From assembly GCF_030731085.1 (NCBI RefSeq), contig NZ_JASNFN010000014.1, positions 62,001 through 126,000 of the forward strand: a DNA stretch of 64,000 nt, read 5' to 3'. This DNA is from Blastococcus carthaginiensis. GTDB lineage: Bacteria; Actinomycetota; Actinomycetes; Mycobacteriales; Geodermatophilaceae. Below are positions 1 through 8,663 of the stretch, one piece after another. The position numbers and the translations under genes are program-made. The notes below the pieces were generated by a model. It ran no database searches, was not told where the DNA came from, and was given only the letters and a program-made list of their open reading frames with translations. How positions within the stretch are numbered: the first letter of the stretch is position 1; every line of letters starts with the position of its first letter.

Positions 1-1220
1 GACAGCAGCCCGGCGCTCTTCTCCAGCGACGAGGTCCGCAGGTTCAGCCGGCGGGCGTGCTCGCCGGCCCGCTCGCGCAGGACCCGCTTGCGGATGCGCA
101 GGCCGTCGCGGGCGAGCGCCACGGTCCGCACCTGGGCGGCGTTCTCCCAGATCGGCTTGTCCAGCATGAGGCCCAGCCGCCGGCGGTCGCCGGTCACCAG
201 GGCCACGCCCCGGCCGATGGCGGCCCGCAACCCGCGGGGAGCCGGCCTCCCGTCGGGCAGGAGCACCCGGCCCGACGTCGGCTGCCGCAGCCCGGCGACC
301 AGTTCGAGCACCGTCTGGTGGCCCGCGCCGGCCACCCCGGCCAGGCCCACGACCTCGCCCGGGGCAGCGGTCAGCGAGACCTCGGCGAGCCGCTCCTCGA
401 ACGACACCGCCTCCAGCCGGACGGGTGCGCCCCGACCCGGGGCGACGGTGCCGGACAGGTCGACCGTGGCGTGCAGCCGGTGCTCGGAGAGCTCCGCGTG
501 CCGCTCCCCCAGCATCGCCTCGACGATGCCGGGGATGGTCAGCCCGGACCGGGGCGCCGCATCGAGCACCGTCCTGCCGTCACGCAGCACGGTGATCTCG
601 TCGCAGAGCTGCATGACCTCCTCGAGGATGTGCGAGACGAAGACGACCGCGACCTGCCGGTCCCGCAGCACGCGCAGGATGTCCAGGAGCACCTCGGCCG
701 TCTTCGCGTCGAGCGCCGACGTCGGCTCGTCGAGGATCAGCACCCGCGGCTCGGTGATCAGCGCCTTGGCCACCTCGAGCAGCTGGCGCTGGGCCAGCGA
801 CAGGCTGCCCACCTGCTCGCGCAGGGAGACGTGCAGGCCCAGCTGGTCGAGGATCGGCCGGGCCCGGGCGGCCATCCGCCGCCGGTCGACGAACGGGCCG
901 CGGCGCGGTTCCCGCATGGGGAACAGGTTGCTCAGCACGTCGAGGTCCGGGAAGAGGCTGAGCTCCTGGGAGACGACCGCCACCCCGTGCCGCGCCGCGT
1001 CCGCCGTGTCGGAGAAGGAGACGTCGGACCCCTCGAGGCGCAGCACGCCGGCATCGGGCCGCACCGCACCGGTGATGATCTTCACCAGCGTGGACTTCCC
1101 GGCGCCGTTCTCCCCGAGCAACGCGTGGACCGATCCGGGCCGCACCCGGAGCCCCGCGTCGGCCAGGGCGGTGACACCGCCGTAGGTCTTGCGCACGTGC
1201 TGCGCCTCGAGGGCGTACAT
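1..1220 (-). CDS. Sugar ABC transporter ATP-binding protein (RbsA/MglA type), 3' end outside window
   Basis: Energises import of a sugar or sugar-like solute with the binding protein and permease encoded just upstream. At least 406 residues are present; the C-terminus runs off the left edge. The N-terminal ABC domain shows Walker A GENGAGKST (residues 36-44), a signature-like SLSLAQRQLLEVAKAL and Walker B VLILDEPTSAL. A second ABC domain follows, with the degenerate P-loop region GLAGVAGAGHQTVLEL, as is usual for the second half of this family. The ATG at 1220 overlaps the stop of the binding-protein gene (TGATG), which implies translational coupling. The substrate cannot be read from the sequence. 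Confidence 0.9.
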   Translation of the reverse strand, partial: MYALEAQHVRKTYGGVTALADAGLRVRPGSVHALLGENGAGKSTLVKIITGAVRPDAGVLRLEGSDVSFSDTADAARHGVAVVSQELSLFPDLDVLSNLFPMREPRRGPFVDRRRMAARARPILDQLGLHVSLREQVGSLSLAQRQLLEVAKALITEPRVLILDEPTSALDAKTAEVLLDILRVLRDRQVAVVFVSHILEEVMQLCDEITVLRDGRTVLDAAPRSGLTIPGIVEAMLGERHAELSEHRLHATVDLSGTVAPGRGAPVRLEAVSFEERLAEVSLTAAPGEVVGLAGVAGAGHQTVLELVAGLRQPTSGRVLLPDGRPAPRGLRAAIGRGVALVTGDRRRLGLMLDKPIWENAAQVRTVALARDGLRIRKRVLRERAGEHARRLNLRTSSLEKSAGLL

Positions 1221-2314
1221 CAGCCCTCCAGGGGGGTGATGTAGTCGTCCATGTTGGCGAACTGCTCCTCGGCGACGTCCTCGAACCAGGCCGCGCGGGA
1301 CTCCTCGCTCTGCTGCCGCTCGATGATCTCGTCGACGTTCTCCTGGGTCACGAGCAGCTGGCCGGGGTTCCACCAGCCGGTGGGCAGCTCCTCGCCGTCC
1401 TGGGCGTTCATGGCCAGCAGGCGCAGCGCGATGTAGCCCTTCAGCCAGTGCTCCGGCGACGCGATGGCCATCAGATGGCCGTTCTTCAAGCCCTCCAGCG
1501 CAGCGGGGTCGAGGTCCGCGGCACCGGCGAGGAAGTCCCGTCCGGTGCTCTCGTTGAGGCGGGCCAGGGACACCGAGTCCTGCGCGCCGGCGCCGAGGTA
1601 GGCGATGGCGTCGGGGTGGGCCTTGAGGATGTTGTTCCAGGCGTTGAAGTTCTCGGTGGGCTCGTTGGCCGTGGCCAGCGGGCCGACGATCTCCAGGTCG
1701 GGGCGCTCCTCCGCGATCGCATCCGCGATGCCCTTGAGCCGCTGCTCGATGACCGGCAGACCCGGGATGGCGTTGCCGAGGACGACCTTGCCGCCCTGCT
1801 GGCCACCGTCGAGCCGGCGGACCAGCTCCTCGCCCAGGATGCGGCCGACGGCCTCGTTGTCGTTGCCGACGAACAGCTCGACGCCGCTGCCCTCCGGCGG
1901 CCGGGTGTCGATCGACACGATGGGGATGCCGCTGCTGGTGGCCTGCTCGAGCGGGCGGGTGAACAGGTCGGGCGTGAGCGTCTCGAAGGCGATGCCGTCG
2001 CGCGAGGTCTGCATCGCCGACTGGAACATCTGCACCTGCTGGGGGCCGTTGATGCCCGCGGGTGCGGCCTCGCTGTAGTTGACGCCCTCCCGCTCACCGG
2101 CGGCCTCCCGGGCGCCGTTGGCCATCTCCTGCATCGCGTTGATCGTGGAGGTGGCGTACACGAAGGAGAGGTCGGCCTCCTCCGCCGAGCCGCCGCCGGA
2201 GGCGGCGTCGCCGCCCGACCCGCACGCCGCGGTCAGGGCCAGGGTCGAGGTGATCGCGAACGCGACGGCCGCGTTGCGCCGCCGCGAGGGCGCGGCTCGG
2301 AGCAGGGATCGCAT
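1220..2314 (-). CDS. Sugar ABC transporter substrate-binding lipoprotein
   Basis: Extracytoplasmic ligand-capture component of the importer, anchored to the membrane by lipid. The 364-residue product begins with a basic n-region, a hydrophobic stretch and the lipobox LTAAC, so Cys31 is the probable lipidated residue. The rest matches the periplasmic-binding-protein fold of ribose/galactose-type receptors, including IVSIDTRPPEGSG and VGNDNEAVGRILGEE. It lies between the permease and ATPase genes in one minus-strand operon. The ligand is not determined; the neighbouring catabolic genes make an unusual carbon source plausible. Confidence 0.88.
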   Translation of the reverse strand: MRSLLRAAPSRRRNAAVAFAITSTLALTAACGSGGDAASGGGSAEEADLSFVYATSTINAMQEMANGAREAAGEREGVNYSEAAPAGINGPQQVQMFQSAMQTSRDGIAFETLTPDLFTRPLEQATSSGIPIVSIDTRPPEGSGVELFVGNDNEAVGRILGEELVRRLDGGQQGGKVVLGNAIPGLPVIEQRLKGIADAIAEERPDLEIVGPLATANEPTENFNAWNNILKAHPDAIAYLGAGAQDSVSLARLNESTGRDFLAGAADLDPAALEGLKNGHLMAIASPEHWLKGYIALRLLAMNAQDGEELPTGWWNPGQLLVTQENVDEIIERQQSEESRAAWFEDVAEEQFANMDDYITPLEG

Positions 2315-2413
2315 GGGACCTTCTCTTTCGTGAGCGGGTAGGGCGGATCGCGGCGCCGCCGGGTGGCGGGCCGTGGAGGTGCGGAGGGAGGGGCGGCGGG
2401 TGTCCCGCGCCGG

Positions 2414-3463
2414 TCAGAGACCGGCCGCGGCCGCCCGGGACTCGCGGCGGCGCCGGAGGAGGCTGTCCACGCCGACGGCGACGAGGATGACCGCGCCGGT
2501 GGCGAACGAGCTCCAGTTCACCGGGATGTCGAAGTAGACGAGGCCGCTGGTGACCACGCTGAGCAGCACCGCCCCGAGCATGGCCCCGACGACGGTGGCG
2601 CTCCCCCCGCGCAGCGGGGTGCCGCCGATGACGGCCGCGGCGATGGCGAGCAGCTCGAAGCCACCGCCGATGTTGGGGTCACCGGAGCCGAAGAAGGCCA
2701 GGCCGAGCATGCCGGCGAGCCCGGCGAGCGCGCCCATCACCATCAGCGCCTGGATCCGGACCCGGGCCACCGAGATGCCGGAGAAGACCGCCGCGTCCGG
2801 GTTCGACCCGATGGAACGGACCCGGTAGCCGAACGGGGTGGTCCGCAGGACGAAGGTCAGCGCGACGGCCAGGACGACGAGGACGAGGACGCTCACCGGG
2901 ATCCCGAGCAGCCGGCCGCCGAAGATCTCGAAGAATGCGTGGTCGATCGGCAGCCCCACGACCTGCTGGCCCTCGCTGAGCGCCAGCGCGAGGCCGCGGA
3001 ACATCGACAGCGTGGCCAGCGTCGCGACGATGGCAGGGATCCTGAAGACCTGCACGATCGCCGCGTTCACCAGTCCGAGCAGCGCGCCGAGCAGGACGCC
3101 GGCCACGGCGGCGAGCCACGGGTTCACGCCGTCGCGCATGAGCATCGCCGAGCAGATCAGCGAGAGCCCGAAGATGGCGCCGATCGACAGGTCGATCTCC
3201 CGCATGGCCAGCAGGAACGCGACCCCGGCCGCGAGCACGGCGACGTAGACCGACTGCTGCAGCATGTCGCGCAGCTGGCGGGGGTCGAGGAAGTCGGGGT
3301 GGATGGCGCCGATCACCGCGATCAGGGCGACCGTCGCGATGAGCACGCTCATCGACTCCACCGCGAAGGCCCGGCGGGCCAGGCCACGAGGGCCGCGCGG
3401 GGTGGCGTCCGGCGTGCCGGCCCCGACGTCCTGGGCCGGCGCGTCTGTGGTGCTGCTCGTCAC
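2414..3463 (-). CDS. Sugar ABC transporter permease (RbsC family)
   Basis: Integral membrane channel of the sugar importer. The frame is open further upstream, but GTG at 3463 is the best start because AGGAG lies 7 nt before it, giving 349 residues. After a hydrophilic, Ser/Thr/Pro-rich cytoplasmic head come about 9-10 hydrophobic segments. The conserved EIDLSIGAIFGLSLI region and the late AAAVIGGTPLRGGSATVVG motif are characteristic of BPD_transp_2/RbsC permeases. It is the first gene of the three-gene transporter operon and lies downstream of iclR with a 12-bp inverted repeat between them. Confidence 0.9.
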   Translation of the reverse strand: MTSSTTDAPAQDVGAGTPDATPRGPRGLARRAFAVESMSVLIATVALIAVIGAIHPDFLDPRQLRDMLQQSVYVAVLAAGVAFLLAMREIDLSIGAIFGLSLICSAMLMRDGVNPWLAAVAGVLLGALLGLVNAAIVQVFRIPAIVATLATLSMFRGLALALSEGQQVVGLPIDHAFFEIFGGRLLGIPVSVLVLVVLAVALTFVLRTTPFGYRVRSIGSNPDAAVFSGISVARVRIQALMVMGALAGLAGMLGLAFFGSGDPNIGGGFELLAIAAAVIGGTPLRGGSATVVGAMLGAVLLSVVTSGLVYFDIPVNWSSFATGAVILVAVGVDSLLRRRRESRAAAAGL

Positions 3464-3663
3464 CTGGGTGCTCCTGGGAGATCGCGCGACCGAGCCGTCG
3501 GACCGCGTCGTCGGGGTGCTGCTCGTCCTGCGGGCCGGTGCTGTCCACGGGTGGTGCACCGGCTCCGGCTCCGCCCGGACCGGGCCCCGAGGGGTTCAGC
3601 GGGACGCGGTCTCGCGGAGCGGGGGGAACCGTATGAGCGCAGTCACAGGGCCGACAAGCGGCT

Positions 3664-3700
3664 GTTCGATCCAGCAGAACGCGAATTCGCTGGTTCGAAC
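3664..3700. promoter_or_regulatory. Imperfect 12-bp inverted repeat, candidate operator or terminator
   Basis: GTTCGATCCAGC at 3664-3675 is mirrored by GCTGGTTCGAAC at 3689-3700, 11 of 12 positions pairing across a 13-bp centre. It lies between the stop of the IclR gene and the start of the permease gene. It could be an operator for the transporter operon or an iclR terminator; the long AT-containing centre favours a protein-binding site. Confidence 0.4.
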
Positions 3701-3705
3701 GCCGA

Positions 3706-4527
3706 TCAGGAGGCGGGGCGGTGCCCGAGCCGGCGGGAGACCTCGGCGGCGGTCCGGCGGAGCGGTGGTTCCAGGCGCCCGGCGAGAGCCTCCGCCGAGG
3801 ACGACGCCACGCTCAGGTGCACCGCGACGTTGATGGCGGCCACGACCGCCCCCGTGCGGTCCCGCACCGGGGCGGCGAACGAGCGCAGCCCCGGCGCGAG
3901 CTCCTCGTTGTTCACGGCCACCCCCGACAACCGCACCTTGGCCAGGGCGGCCACCAGCTGCTCCCGGTTCGTCACGGTGTTCGGTCCGCGGCGCGCCATG
4001 TCGGTCCGGTCGAGGATCTCGCGCAGCGTCGCCGGGTCCTTGTACGCGAGCATCGCCTTGCCCAGGGCCGTGCAGTACGCAGGCAGCCGGGACCCGATGT
4101 GCAGGTTGAGGTCCATGGCCAGCGGCGTGCGGCGGCGCCCGCTGCGCCGGCGGTCGACGTACACGACGTCCGGCCCGTCGCAGAGCGCCATGCTGACCGT
4201 GTAGCCCGTCTCGTCGGCCAGCGCCTGCAGCGAGGGCGCGGCCACCCGGGTCAGCTCCATCGAGTCGATCGCCGCGAAGCCGAGGTCCACCACCCGGGGG
4301 CCGAGGTGGTACTTCTTCGTGTCCGGGTCCTGCTGGACGAAGTCGAGCGCGACCAGCGTCGCGACGTACCGGTGGGTGGTGCTCTTGGTGAGCCCCACGG
4401 CCCGGGCCAGGTCGGCGATGCCGAGGACCGGGCGGGTGCCGCTGAACGCCGACAGGATGCTCAGCCCGCGTTCCAGGGAGACCGAGAGGTCGGCCTTGGT
4501 GCCAGGGGTGGACGACGGGCTGGTCAT
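3706..4527 (-). CDS. IclR-family transcriptional regulator
   Basis: Likely local repressor or activator of the catabolic and transport genes. From ATG at 4527 the product has 273 residues. An N-terminal winged helix-turn-helix (LGIADLARAVGLTKSTTHRY) is followed by the IclR effector-binding domain with AYCTALGKAMLAY and NNEELAPGLRSFAAPVRD. Longer upstream in-frame sequence exists but runs into the divergent aldehyde dehydrogenase, so the internal ATG that precedes the family's usual N-terminus was chosen. It is divergent from the aldehyde dehydrogenase and upstream of the transporter operon in the same orientation. The inducer is unknown. Confidence 0.9.
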   Translation of the reverse strand: MTSPSSTPGTKADLSVSLERGLSILSAFSGTRPVLGIADLARAVGLTKSTTHRYVATLVALDFVQQDPDTKKYHLGPRVVDLGFAAIDSMELTRVAAPSLQALADETGYTVSMALCDGPDVVYVDRRRSGRRRTPLAMDLNLHIGSRLPAYCTALGKAMLAYKDPATLREILDRTDMARRGPNTVTNREQLVAALAKVRLSGVAVNNEELAPGLRSFAAPVRDRTGAVVAAINVAVHLSVASSSAEALAGRLEPPLRRTAAEVSRRLGHRPAS

Positions 4528-4540
4528 CGGTTCAGGGTAC

Positions 4541-4558
4541 GGACGGATCGTTCCGTCC
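4541..4558. promoter_or_regulatory. Perfect 7-bp palindrome, probable IclR operator
   Basis: GGACGGA and TCCGTCC are separated by TCGT, 14 bp upstream of the iclR start and inside the iclR/aldehyde dehydrogenase divergent promoter region. Its size and symmetry fit the short palindromes bound by IclR proteins, often overlapping their own promoter. Assignment rests on position and symmetry only. Confidence 0.5.
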
Positions 4559-4684
4559 ACCCGAACGGTAGGTTGACCGGGTCGCGCGAGCCCATCAGGG
4601 TTCGCGACGGCGCTGCGCGGACACGGTCGACTAGCGTCGGGTTCCGCGGTGATCGCGGGTGGCGCGGGCAAGGAGACGGGTTCG

Positions 4685-6175
4685 ATGGATCGCTCGGAGC
4701 GCGCCGGGGACGCCTGGCAGAAGGGCGACGTCACCCACTTCATCGGCGGTGCGTGGGTCGAGGCGGAATCCGGCCGGTGGTACCCCAACCACTCGCCGTG
4801 GTCGGGCGAGGTGCTCGGGAACGTCGCAGCCGGGGACGGCGAGGACACCCGTCGCGCGATCGAGGCCGCGCACGAGGCCTTCCCGGGCTGGGCGGCCGTG
4901 GTGCCGGCGCAGCGGCAGCGGGTCTTCCTGCATGCCGCCGAGGTCGTCGAGCGGCGGCGCGACGAGATCCTGCTCGCCCTGGCGCTGGAGACGGGGTGCG
5001 GCATCCACTTCGGTCGGGTGCAGGTGGAGTTCGCCGCAGCGCTGCTTCGCCAGGCCGCGGCGCTGGCCTACCAGCCCTCCGGCGAACTGCTGCCCTCGGA
5101 CGTGCCCGGCACGCGCGCGATGGCGATCCGCCGCCCCGTCGGCGTGGTCGCCGCCATCGCGCCGTGGAACTCCTCGCTCGTGCTCGCCGGCCGGGCCGTC
5201 ATCGGGCCCCTCGCGCTCGGCAACACCGTCGTCCTCAAGCCCTCGGAGGAGTCGCCGTACACCGGCGGTGCGCTCTGGGCGGAGATCCTGCAGGAAGCCG
5301 GCCTGCCCGACGGCGCCTTCAACGTGGTCACCCACGCGCCCGGTGAGGCCGGCGCCATCGGCGACGCGCTGCTCGCCAGCCGGCACGTCCGGCGGCTGAA
5401 CTTCACCGGTTCCACGCCCACCGGGCGCCGCCTCGCGGAGAAGGCGGGCACGCACCTCAAGCGGACCGTCCTGCAGCTCAGCGGGCAGAACCCGCTCCTC
5501 GTGCTCGCCGACGCCGACGTCGACTACGCCGTGGACGCCGCGACCTACGGCGCCTTCGTCCACCAGGGGCAGGTCTGCATGTGCGCCCGGCGGATCTACG
5601 TCGAGCGGCCGCTGGCCGACCGGTTCGCGGAGGCCTTCGCCGCGAAGGTCGCCGGGCTGCCCACCGGCGACCCCCGGGACCCCGCAACCGTGGTCGGTCC
5701 GGTGATCAACGAGTGGGCGCTGGCCCTGCTGCAGCGCCGGGTCGACGAGGCGGTCGCGATGGGCGCCCGTGTGCTCGCCGGGGGCACTCCCGCTCCCCCG
5801 TGCTACCCGGCGACCGTGCTGACCGACGTGCCCGACGACGCCGAGATCGCCCTGGGCGAGACGTTCGGCCCCGTGGTGCTGCTCGAGGCGGTGGACTCCG
5901 CCGAGGAGGCGGTGACCCGGGCGAACCGCACCGACCTGGGGCTGGCCGCCTCGATCATCACCGGCGACACCTACCGGGGCCTCTCGCTGGCCACGCGGCT
6001 GGATGCCGGGATCGTGCACGTGAACGACCAGCCCGTGAACGACGAGCCGCACATGCCCTTCGGCGGTGTCAAGGACAGCGGCTGGGGCCGGTTCGGGCTC
6101 GGTTACGCCGCCGAGGAGTTCTCCGACCTGCAGTGGGTCACCGCCCGCGACCAGGACCGCACGTTCCCGTTCTGA
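4685..6175 (+). CDS. Aldehyde dehydrogenase family protein with Gln at the general-base position
   Basis: Predicted NAD(P)-dependent oxidation of an aldehyde to the acid, 496 residues. ATG at 4685 has AAGGAG 9 nt upstream. Family motifs are clear: AIAPWNSS (Asn162), KPSEESP (Lys185), nucleotide-binding FTGSTPTGRR and the catalytic GQVCM (Cys298). The strongly conserved LELGG motif, whose Glu activates water, reads LQLSGQNP here, with Gln264 encoded by CAG. Either another residue serves as base or the chemistry differs. It is divergent from iclR and 7 bp from the convergent amidase gene. The substrate is unknown; an aromatic aldehyde is suggested by the nearby cupin. Confidence 0.9.
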   Translation: MDRSERAGDAWQKGDVTHFIGGAWVEAESGRWYPNHSPWSGEVLGNVAAGDGEDTRRAIEAAHEAFPGWAAVVPAQRQRVFLHAAEVVERRRDEILLALALETGCGIHFGRVQVEFAAALLRQAAALAYQPSGELLPSDVPGTRAMAIRRPVGVVAAIAPWNSSLVLAGRAVIGPLALGNTVVLKPSEESPYTGGALWAEILQEAGLPDGAFNVVTHAPGEAGAIGDALLASRHVRRLNFTGSTPTGRRLAEKAGTHLKRTVLQLSGQNPLLVLADADVDYAVDAATYGAFVHQGQVCMCARRIYVERPLADRFAEAFAAKVAGLPTGDPRDPATVVGPVINEWALALLQRRVDEAVAMGARVLAGGTPAPPCYPATVLTDVPDDAEIALGETFGPVVLLEAVDSAEEAVTRANRTDLGLAASIITGDTYRGLSLATRLDAGIVHVNDQPVNDEPHMPFGGVKDSGWGRFGLGYAAEEFSDLQWVTARDQDRTFPF

Positions 6176-6182
6176 CCCCGGC

Positions 6183-7586
6183 TCACCGTGCCGCGCCGCC
6201 ACCTGACGGTGGCCGGGGCGCCGGACCCCGGAGCGCCTCGTACGCGGCGCCCACCTGCAGGACCACGGCGTCCGCGCCGGCCGGACCCACCAGTTGCAGG
6301 CCGACGGGGAGCCCGCCGGACAGGCCGCACGGCACCGACAGGGCGGGCAGGCCGGCGGCGTTGAACACCGAGGTGAAGCCGGTGAGCATCTCCTCGACGT
6401 GCAGGTCCACCCCGGCGACCTCCACCCGGCCGGTCCCGATCGGTGGCGCGACCGCCGGCGTGGTCGGGGTGACCAGCAGGTCCACCTCGCCGAGGGCCGC
6501 TGCCAGCGCCCCCACCCCCCGGGCGATCACGCGCTCTGCCCCGTCCCGCTCGGCGTGCGTGGGCGCGGGCCGGCCGAGGTTCTCCGCCAGGTCCGCGCCG
6601 TACTCGTCGCGCCGGGCCGGGAAGGTGTGCCGGTGCACCTCCTGCGCCTCTGCCCGGACCCGCAGGAAGACCGCCCCGACCAACGGCCGCAGGTCGCCGA
6701 CGTCCACCGGCCGGACGTGCGCCCCAGCACCGGTGAGCAGATCCAGCGCCGCCTGCACGGCCGCGGCGACCCCGGGCTCGACCAGGTCGGAGAAGTAGGC
6801 CGTCGGGACGCCGAGCGTCACCCCGCTCAGACCCTCCGGCCGCTCCGGCCGGAGCGCCGCCTCGCCCACCGTGGCGCCGGTCATCGCGTCGAGCAGCAAC
6901 GCCGCATCCCGGACCGACCGGGTGATCGGGCCGACGTGGTCGAGGCTCGGCGCCAGCGGCAGGACGCCGTCGAGGCTCACCGCACCGCGGGTCGGCTTGA
7001 AGCCCACGCAGCCGCACATCGCCGAGGGGATCCGCACGCTGCCGCAGGTGTCGGTGCCGACCGCGCCGGGGGCCAGCCCACCGGCCACCGCGGCGGCCGA
7101 CCCACCGGAGGACCCGCCGGGGATGCGGTCCCGGCGCCACGGGTTGCGGGTGGGCCCGTAGTGCGGGTTGTCCGTCGTCCCGCCGTAGGCGTACTCGTGC
7201 GTGCTGGTCTTCCCCAGCAGGACGGTGCCGGCGCGCCGGAGCTGCTCGGCGACGCGGGCGTCCCGCTCCGGTACGTGGCCGGCGAGGATGCGCGATCCCG
7301 CCGTGGTCAGGATCCCGGCCGTCTCGACGACGTCCTTGATCGCGACCGGCACGCCGTGCAGCGGCCCACGGCGTCGCCCGCCGCGCAGTTCCTCCTCCGC
7401 CCGGGCGGCGTCCGCGCGGGCCCGGTCCGCGGTGACGGTGACGAACGCGTTGAGCCCCGGGTCGGCGGCGATGGCGGCGAGGTAGGCCTCGGTGAGCTCG
7501 ACCGGGGAAAGCACCCCGGCGGCGAGCGCCTCCCCGGCCTCGGCCATCGACCAGTCGACGGGGTCGGATCCGGCGGGACCGGGCAT
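6183..7586 (-). CDS. Amidase signature family hydrolase
   Basis: Hydrolyses a C-N amide bond by a Ser-cisSer-Lys triad. The 467-residue protein carries the lysine segment GVPVAIKDVVETAG, the Gly/Ser-rich signature GGSSGGSAAAVAGGLAP and the nucleophile region GTDTCGSVRIPSA. The usual TGGS is TCGS here, one conserved Gly replaced by Cys. The ATG is preceded by AGGAG 6 nt away. It sits between the convergent aldehyde dehydrogenase and a co-directional AraC regulator, which suggests amide or carbamate breakdown in the same route. GatA of the transamidosome is unlikely because no gatB or gatC is adjacent. Confidence 0.88.
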   Translation of the reverse strand: MPGPAGSDPVDWSMAEAGEALAAGVLSPVELTEAYLAAIAADPGLNAFVTVTADRARADAARAEEELRGGRRRGPLHGVPVAIKDVVETAGILTTAGSRILAGHVPERDARVAEQLRRAGTVLLGKTSTHEYAYGGTTDNPHYGPTRNPWRRDRIPGGSSGGSAAAVAGGLAPGAVGTDTCGSVRIPSAMCGCVGFKPTRGAVSLDGVLPLAPSLDHVGPITRSVRDAALLLDAMTGATVGEAALRPERPEGLSGVTLGVPTAYFSDLVEPGVAAAVQAALDLLTGAGAHVRPVDVGDLRPLVGAVFLRVRAEAQEVHRHTFPARRDEYGADLAENLGRPAPTHAERDGAERVIARGVGALAAALGEVDLLVTPTTPAVAPPIGTGRVEVAGVDLHVEEMLTGFTSVFNAAGLPALSVPCGLSGGLPVGLQLVGPAGADAVVLQVGAAYEALRGPAPRPPSGGGAAR

Positions 7587-7638
7587 GCGCAGCTCCTGCT
7601 CTGTCGGGGGGCGGTCGCGGGCCGGCGCCCGTCCGGCA

Positions 7639-8595
7639 TCAGGGCCGTGCGGTGCGCTCCGTCCGGTACTGCGTCGGCGTGCAGCCGTAGGCGGCTCGGA
7701 AGAGCCGGGTGAAGTGCGCCTGCGAGCCGAACCCCCAGCGGCTGGCGACGTCGCCGATGCGGTCGTCGTGCGCCCCGGGGCGGCTCAGGTGGCGGCGGGC
7801 CGCCTCCAGCCGCCGGTGCTGGATGAGCTGCGTGACCGTGGTGTCCTCGACGGCGAGGGCGCGGTTGAGGTGCCGCGCCGTCACCCCGAGGGCCCGGGCG
7901 ACGGAGTCCGCGCACAGGCCGGGGTCCTGCAGGTGCTCGTCGGCGTGGGCCCGGGCGGCGCGGACGCGTGCTGCGTCCACCGGCGTGCCGCGTCCGGTGA
8001 GCATCACCTCGATGAGGTCCAGGGCCTGGTCACCGACGGACCCGGGCGCCGCCGCGGGGGCCGACACGGCGCCGAGCAGCAGTTCCCGGAGCGCCCGCGC
8101 GGTCGCCGACGACGCGCCCGCTCCCGTCCCGGCGACCGGCTGCGGCGTCGCGACGGCGAGCCCGGGGCGCCGCTCCGCCAGCACCTCGTGCGGCACGTCC
8201 ACGAGCAGTTGCCGCATGTCCCGGCCGAACCCGAACAGGTACGGCTGGTCGGTGCGGTAGACGACGACGTCGCCGGCGCCGACGACCAGGCAGCCGCCCG
8301 AGTGGTAGAAGAACCCCTCCCCCTCGAGCAGCAGGCTGACGAAGAGCGCGTCCTTCGGCCGCGACCGGACCAGCGCCGGGGCCCGCTCGATGACGTGCGG
8401 GTTGCCCGCGATGTCCGCCACCCGCAGCGGCCCGAGCGCGACGTTCACCTGGCGGGCGAGCAGGCCCTCGGCCGCGTACGTGCGGCAGGTGAGCCCGACG
8501 AGGGCCTCGGCGTTGTGGTGCTCCCAGAACGCGAGGCGCTCACCCTCGTCGATGCCGGCCGTGGACACCGAGGACAGCACGGTGGCTGCGGGCAC
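7639..8595 (-). CDS. AraC-family transcriptional regulator
   Basis: A 318-residue regulator with an N-terminal AraC-binding-like sensing domain (starting near FWEHHNAEALVGL) and a C-terminal pair of helix-turn-helix motifs. The motifs are seen in CADSVARALGVTARHLNRAL and in IGDVASRWGFGSQAHFTRLF with the ending YGCTPTQYR. The start is GTG at 8595 with GGAGG 4 nt away. A longer frame would overlap the cupin gene and lacks family similarity. Located between the amidase and cupin genes in the same orientation, it probably controls one or both. The effector is unknown. Confidence 0.87.
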   Translation of the reverse strand: MPAATVLSSVSTAGIDEGERLAFWEHHNAEALVGLTCRTYAAEGLLARQVNVALGPLRVADIAGNPHVIERAPALVRSRPKDALFVSLLLEGEGFFYHSGGCLVVGAGDVVVYRTDQPYLFGFGRDMRQLLVDVPHEVLAERRPGLAVATPQPVAGTGAGASSATARALRELLLGAVSAPAAAPGSVGDQALDLIEVMLTGRGTPVDAARVRAARAHADEHLQDPGLCADSVARALGVTARHLNRALAVEDTTVTQLIQHRRLEAARRHLSRPGAHDDRIGDVASRWGFGSQAHFTRLFRAAYGCTPTQYRTERTARP

Positions 8596-8663
8596 GGGAC
8601 CTCCGGTGGTGCGCCGGTGTGGGCCCGCACACGGTACCCGCGCCGTCCCGGCGGCCGGCCGGG

